DNA of 7,066 bases from the NCBI GenBank assembly GCA_947371415.1, contig CANBPJ010000088.1:1-7066 (forward strand). The letters are read 5' to 3'. Positions 6,321-7,066 of this stretch are shown piece after piece. Position 1 is the stretch's first letter. Each line of letters opens with the position of its first letter. The DNA comes from Burkholderiaceae bacterium. GTDB taxonomy: Bacteria; Pseudomonadota; Gammaproteobacteria; Burkholderiales; Burkholderiaceae. The notes under the pieces were generated by a model, which saw only the letters and a program-made list of their open reading frames with translations, was not told the origin of the DNA and made no database searches. The position numbers were made by a program, and so were the translations under genes.

Positions 6321-7055
6321 ATGGCCAAACCAATCTCACTCGAAAAAATATTATTTAGCCAAGGTTTTGGTACTAGGCGCTATTGCAGTGATTTGGTCTA
6401 TGCCGACCTAGTCAAAGTCAATGAGGTTTTGGCGGACGATCCAGAGGCGCGAATAGCTACTGAGGGTTTGATGCTCAATGTGGAAGGGCATGATTGGGAA
6501 TTCCATGAAAAAGCCTATATCGCCTTTCACAAACCTCCAAACTATGAGTGCTCCCATAAGACGACGCATCATCCCAGTGTCTACAGTCTGTTGCCAAAGC
6601 CTTTTGTGGAGCGGGGGCTGCAATGCGTAGGTCGCTTGGACTTTGATACGACCGGTTTAATTTTGATTTCAGACGATGGTCAATTTATTCACAAGATGAC
6701 CACTCCCAAGAAAAATATTGGCAAGGTCTATGAGATCACTACGCCTGATCCAATCACTCAAAACCAGATGGATCACTTACTCAAGGGTGTTGTACTGGAT
6801 GATGATCCAAAACCCTGTTTTGCAACGGCCTGCAAGCAGCTTGGCGAGAACACTTTGGCTATGACTATTGTTGAAGGCCGCTATCATCAAGTGAAGCGAA
6901 TGATGGCTGCAGTTGGGAATCACGTAGCCAAACTGCACCGTACTGAAATTGGGCAATACGTGATGCCTGCCAATTTGGCTGAGGGCGAGTGGTGCTGGCT
7001 TTACCCAAAGGATCTACAAATGCTCTCTAAGAGTGTGGATGCAGCAATTGATTAA
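6321..7055 (+). CDS. rsuA: 16S rRNA pseudouridine(516) synthase RsuA
   Basis: This RsuA/RluB/E/F-family enzyme converts a uridine of 16S rRNA (U516 in E. coli) to pseudouridine during small-subunit assembly. The product has 244 residues (E. coli RsuA 231). An N-terminal S4 RNA-binding domain covers about residues 5-55. The catalytic domain has Asp107 in GRLDFDTTG (104-112), then SDDGQFIHKMT (117-127), a Lys-Tyr pair at 135-137 (KVY) and EGRYHQVKRM (185-194) followed by AAVGNHV (196-202). The CS..TTHHPSV stretch (77-87) and the C-terminal blocks resemble RsuA more than RluB, RluE or RluF, so I call RsuA. The last eight or so residues are unconserved. ATG 6321 begins the S4 domain at the normal place; the sequence before it (GGCAG) is only a weak ribosome binding site. 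The 103-base spacer shared with the DUF2889 gene shows no convincing promoter. Confidence 0.9.
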   Translation: MAKPISLEKILFSQGFGTRRYCSDLVYADLVKVNEVLADDPEARIATEGLMLNVEGHDWEFHEKAYIAFHKPPNYECSHKTTHHPSVYSLLPKPFVERGLQCVGRLDFDTTGLILISDDGQFIHKMTTPKKNIGKVYEITTPDPITQNQMDHLLKGVVLDDDPKPCFATACKQLGENTLAMTIVEGRYHQVKRMMAAVGNHVAKLHRTEIGQYVMPANLAEGEWCWLYPKDLQMLSKSVDAAID

Positions 7056-7066
7056 GCCTAATTTGC

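Noticed and set aside
6115..6339. 74-codon minus-strand open frame covering the DUF2889/rsuA spacer
   Set aside because: It overlaps the well-supported DUF2889 coding start in another frame, has no recognisable motif and no ribosome binding site.

Overview
The window looks like ordinary chromosomal DNA from a Gram-negative betaproteobacterium. My best guess is Polynucleobacter or a close Burkholderiaceae relative, based on the moderate GC content, the protein similarities I recognise (monomeric isocitrate dehydrogenase, MsrPQ, DUF2889, RsuA) and the compact gene packing. The genus is inferred from recall, not from a search. I see no mobile element, CRISPR array, tRNA or rRNA.

Layout: (1) 1-708 (+) is the C-terminal third of a monomeric NADP-dependent isocitrate dehydrogenase, cut by the window edge and closed by a strong hairpin terminator at 743-774. 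(2) 903-4003 (+) is a tightly packed four-gene run that is probably one operon: msrP (periplasmic molybdopterin methionine sulfoxide reductase), msrQ (its heme membrane partner), an exported lipocalin and a metallo-beta-lactamase-fold hydrolase. (3) 4013-4846 (-) is an exported, probably outer-membrane beta-barrel protein that converges on the operon. (4) 4901-5671 (+) is a YdfG-type short-chain dehydrogenase, divergent from the barrel gene across a 54-base spacer holding two adjacent palindromes. (5) 5678-6217 (-) is a DUF2889 protein. (6) 6321-7055 (+) is the 16S rRNA pseudouridine synthase RsuA, divergent from the DUF2889 gene.

How the genes work together: MsrQ takes electrons from the membrane side and passes them to MsrP, which repairs oxidised methionines in periplasmic proteins. 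The lipocalin is predicted to act in the same compartment on lipids or other hydrophobic ligands. The hydrolase follows the lipocalin after one base and is probably co-translated with it. The operon therefore reads as a possible envelope oxidative-damage module, but only the MsrPQ part of that role is established. The remaining genes look like unrelated housekeeping or metabolic genes. I found no evidence for a wholly new system. The most useful leads are the lipocalin and hydrolase attached to msrPQ, and the paired palindromes in the 4847-4900 spacer.
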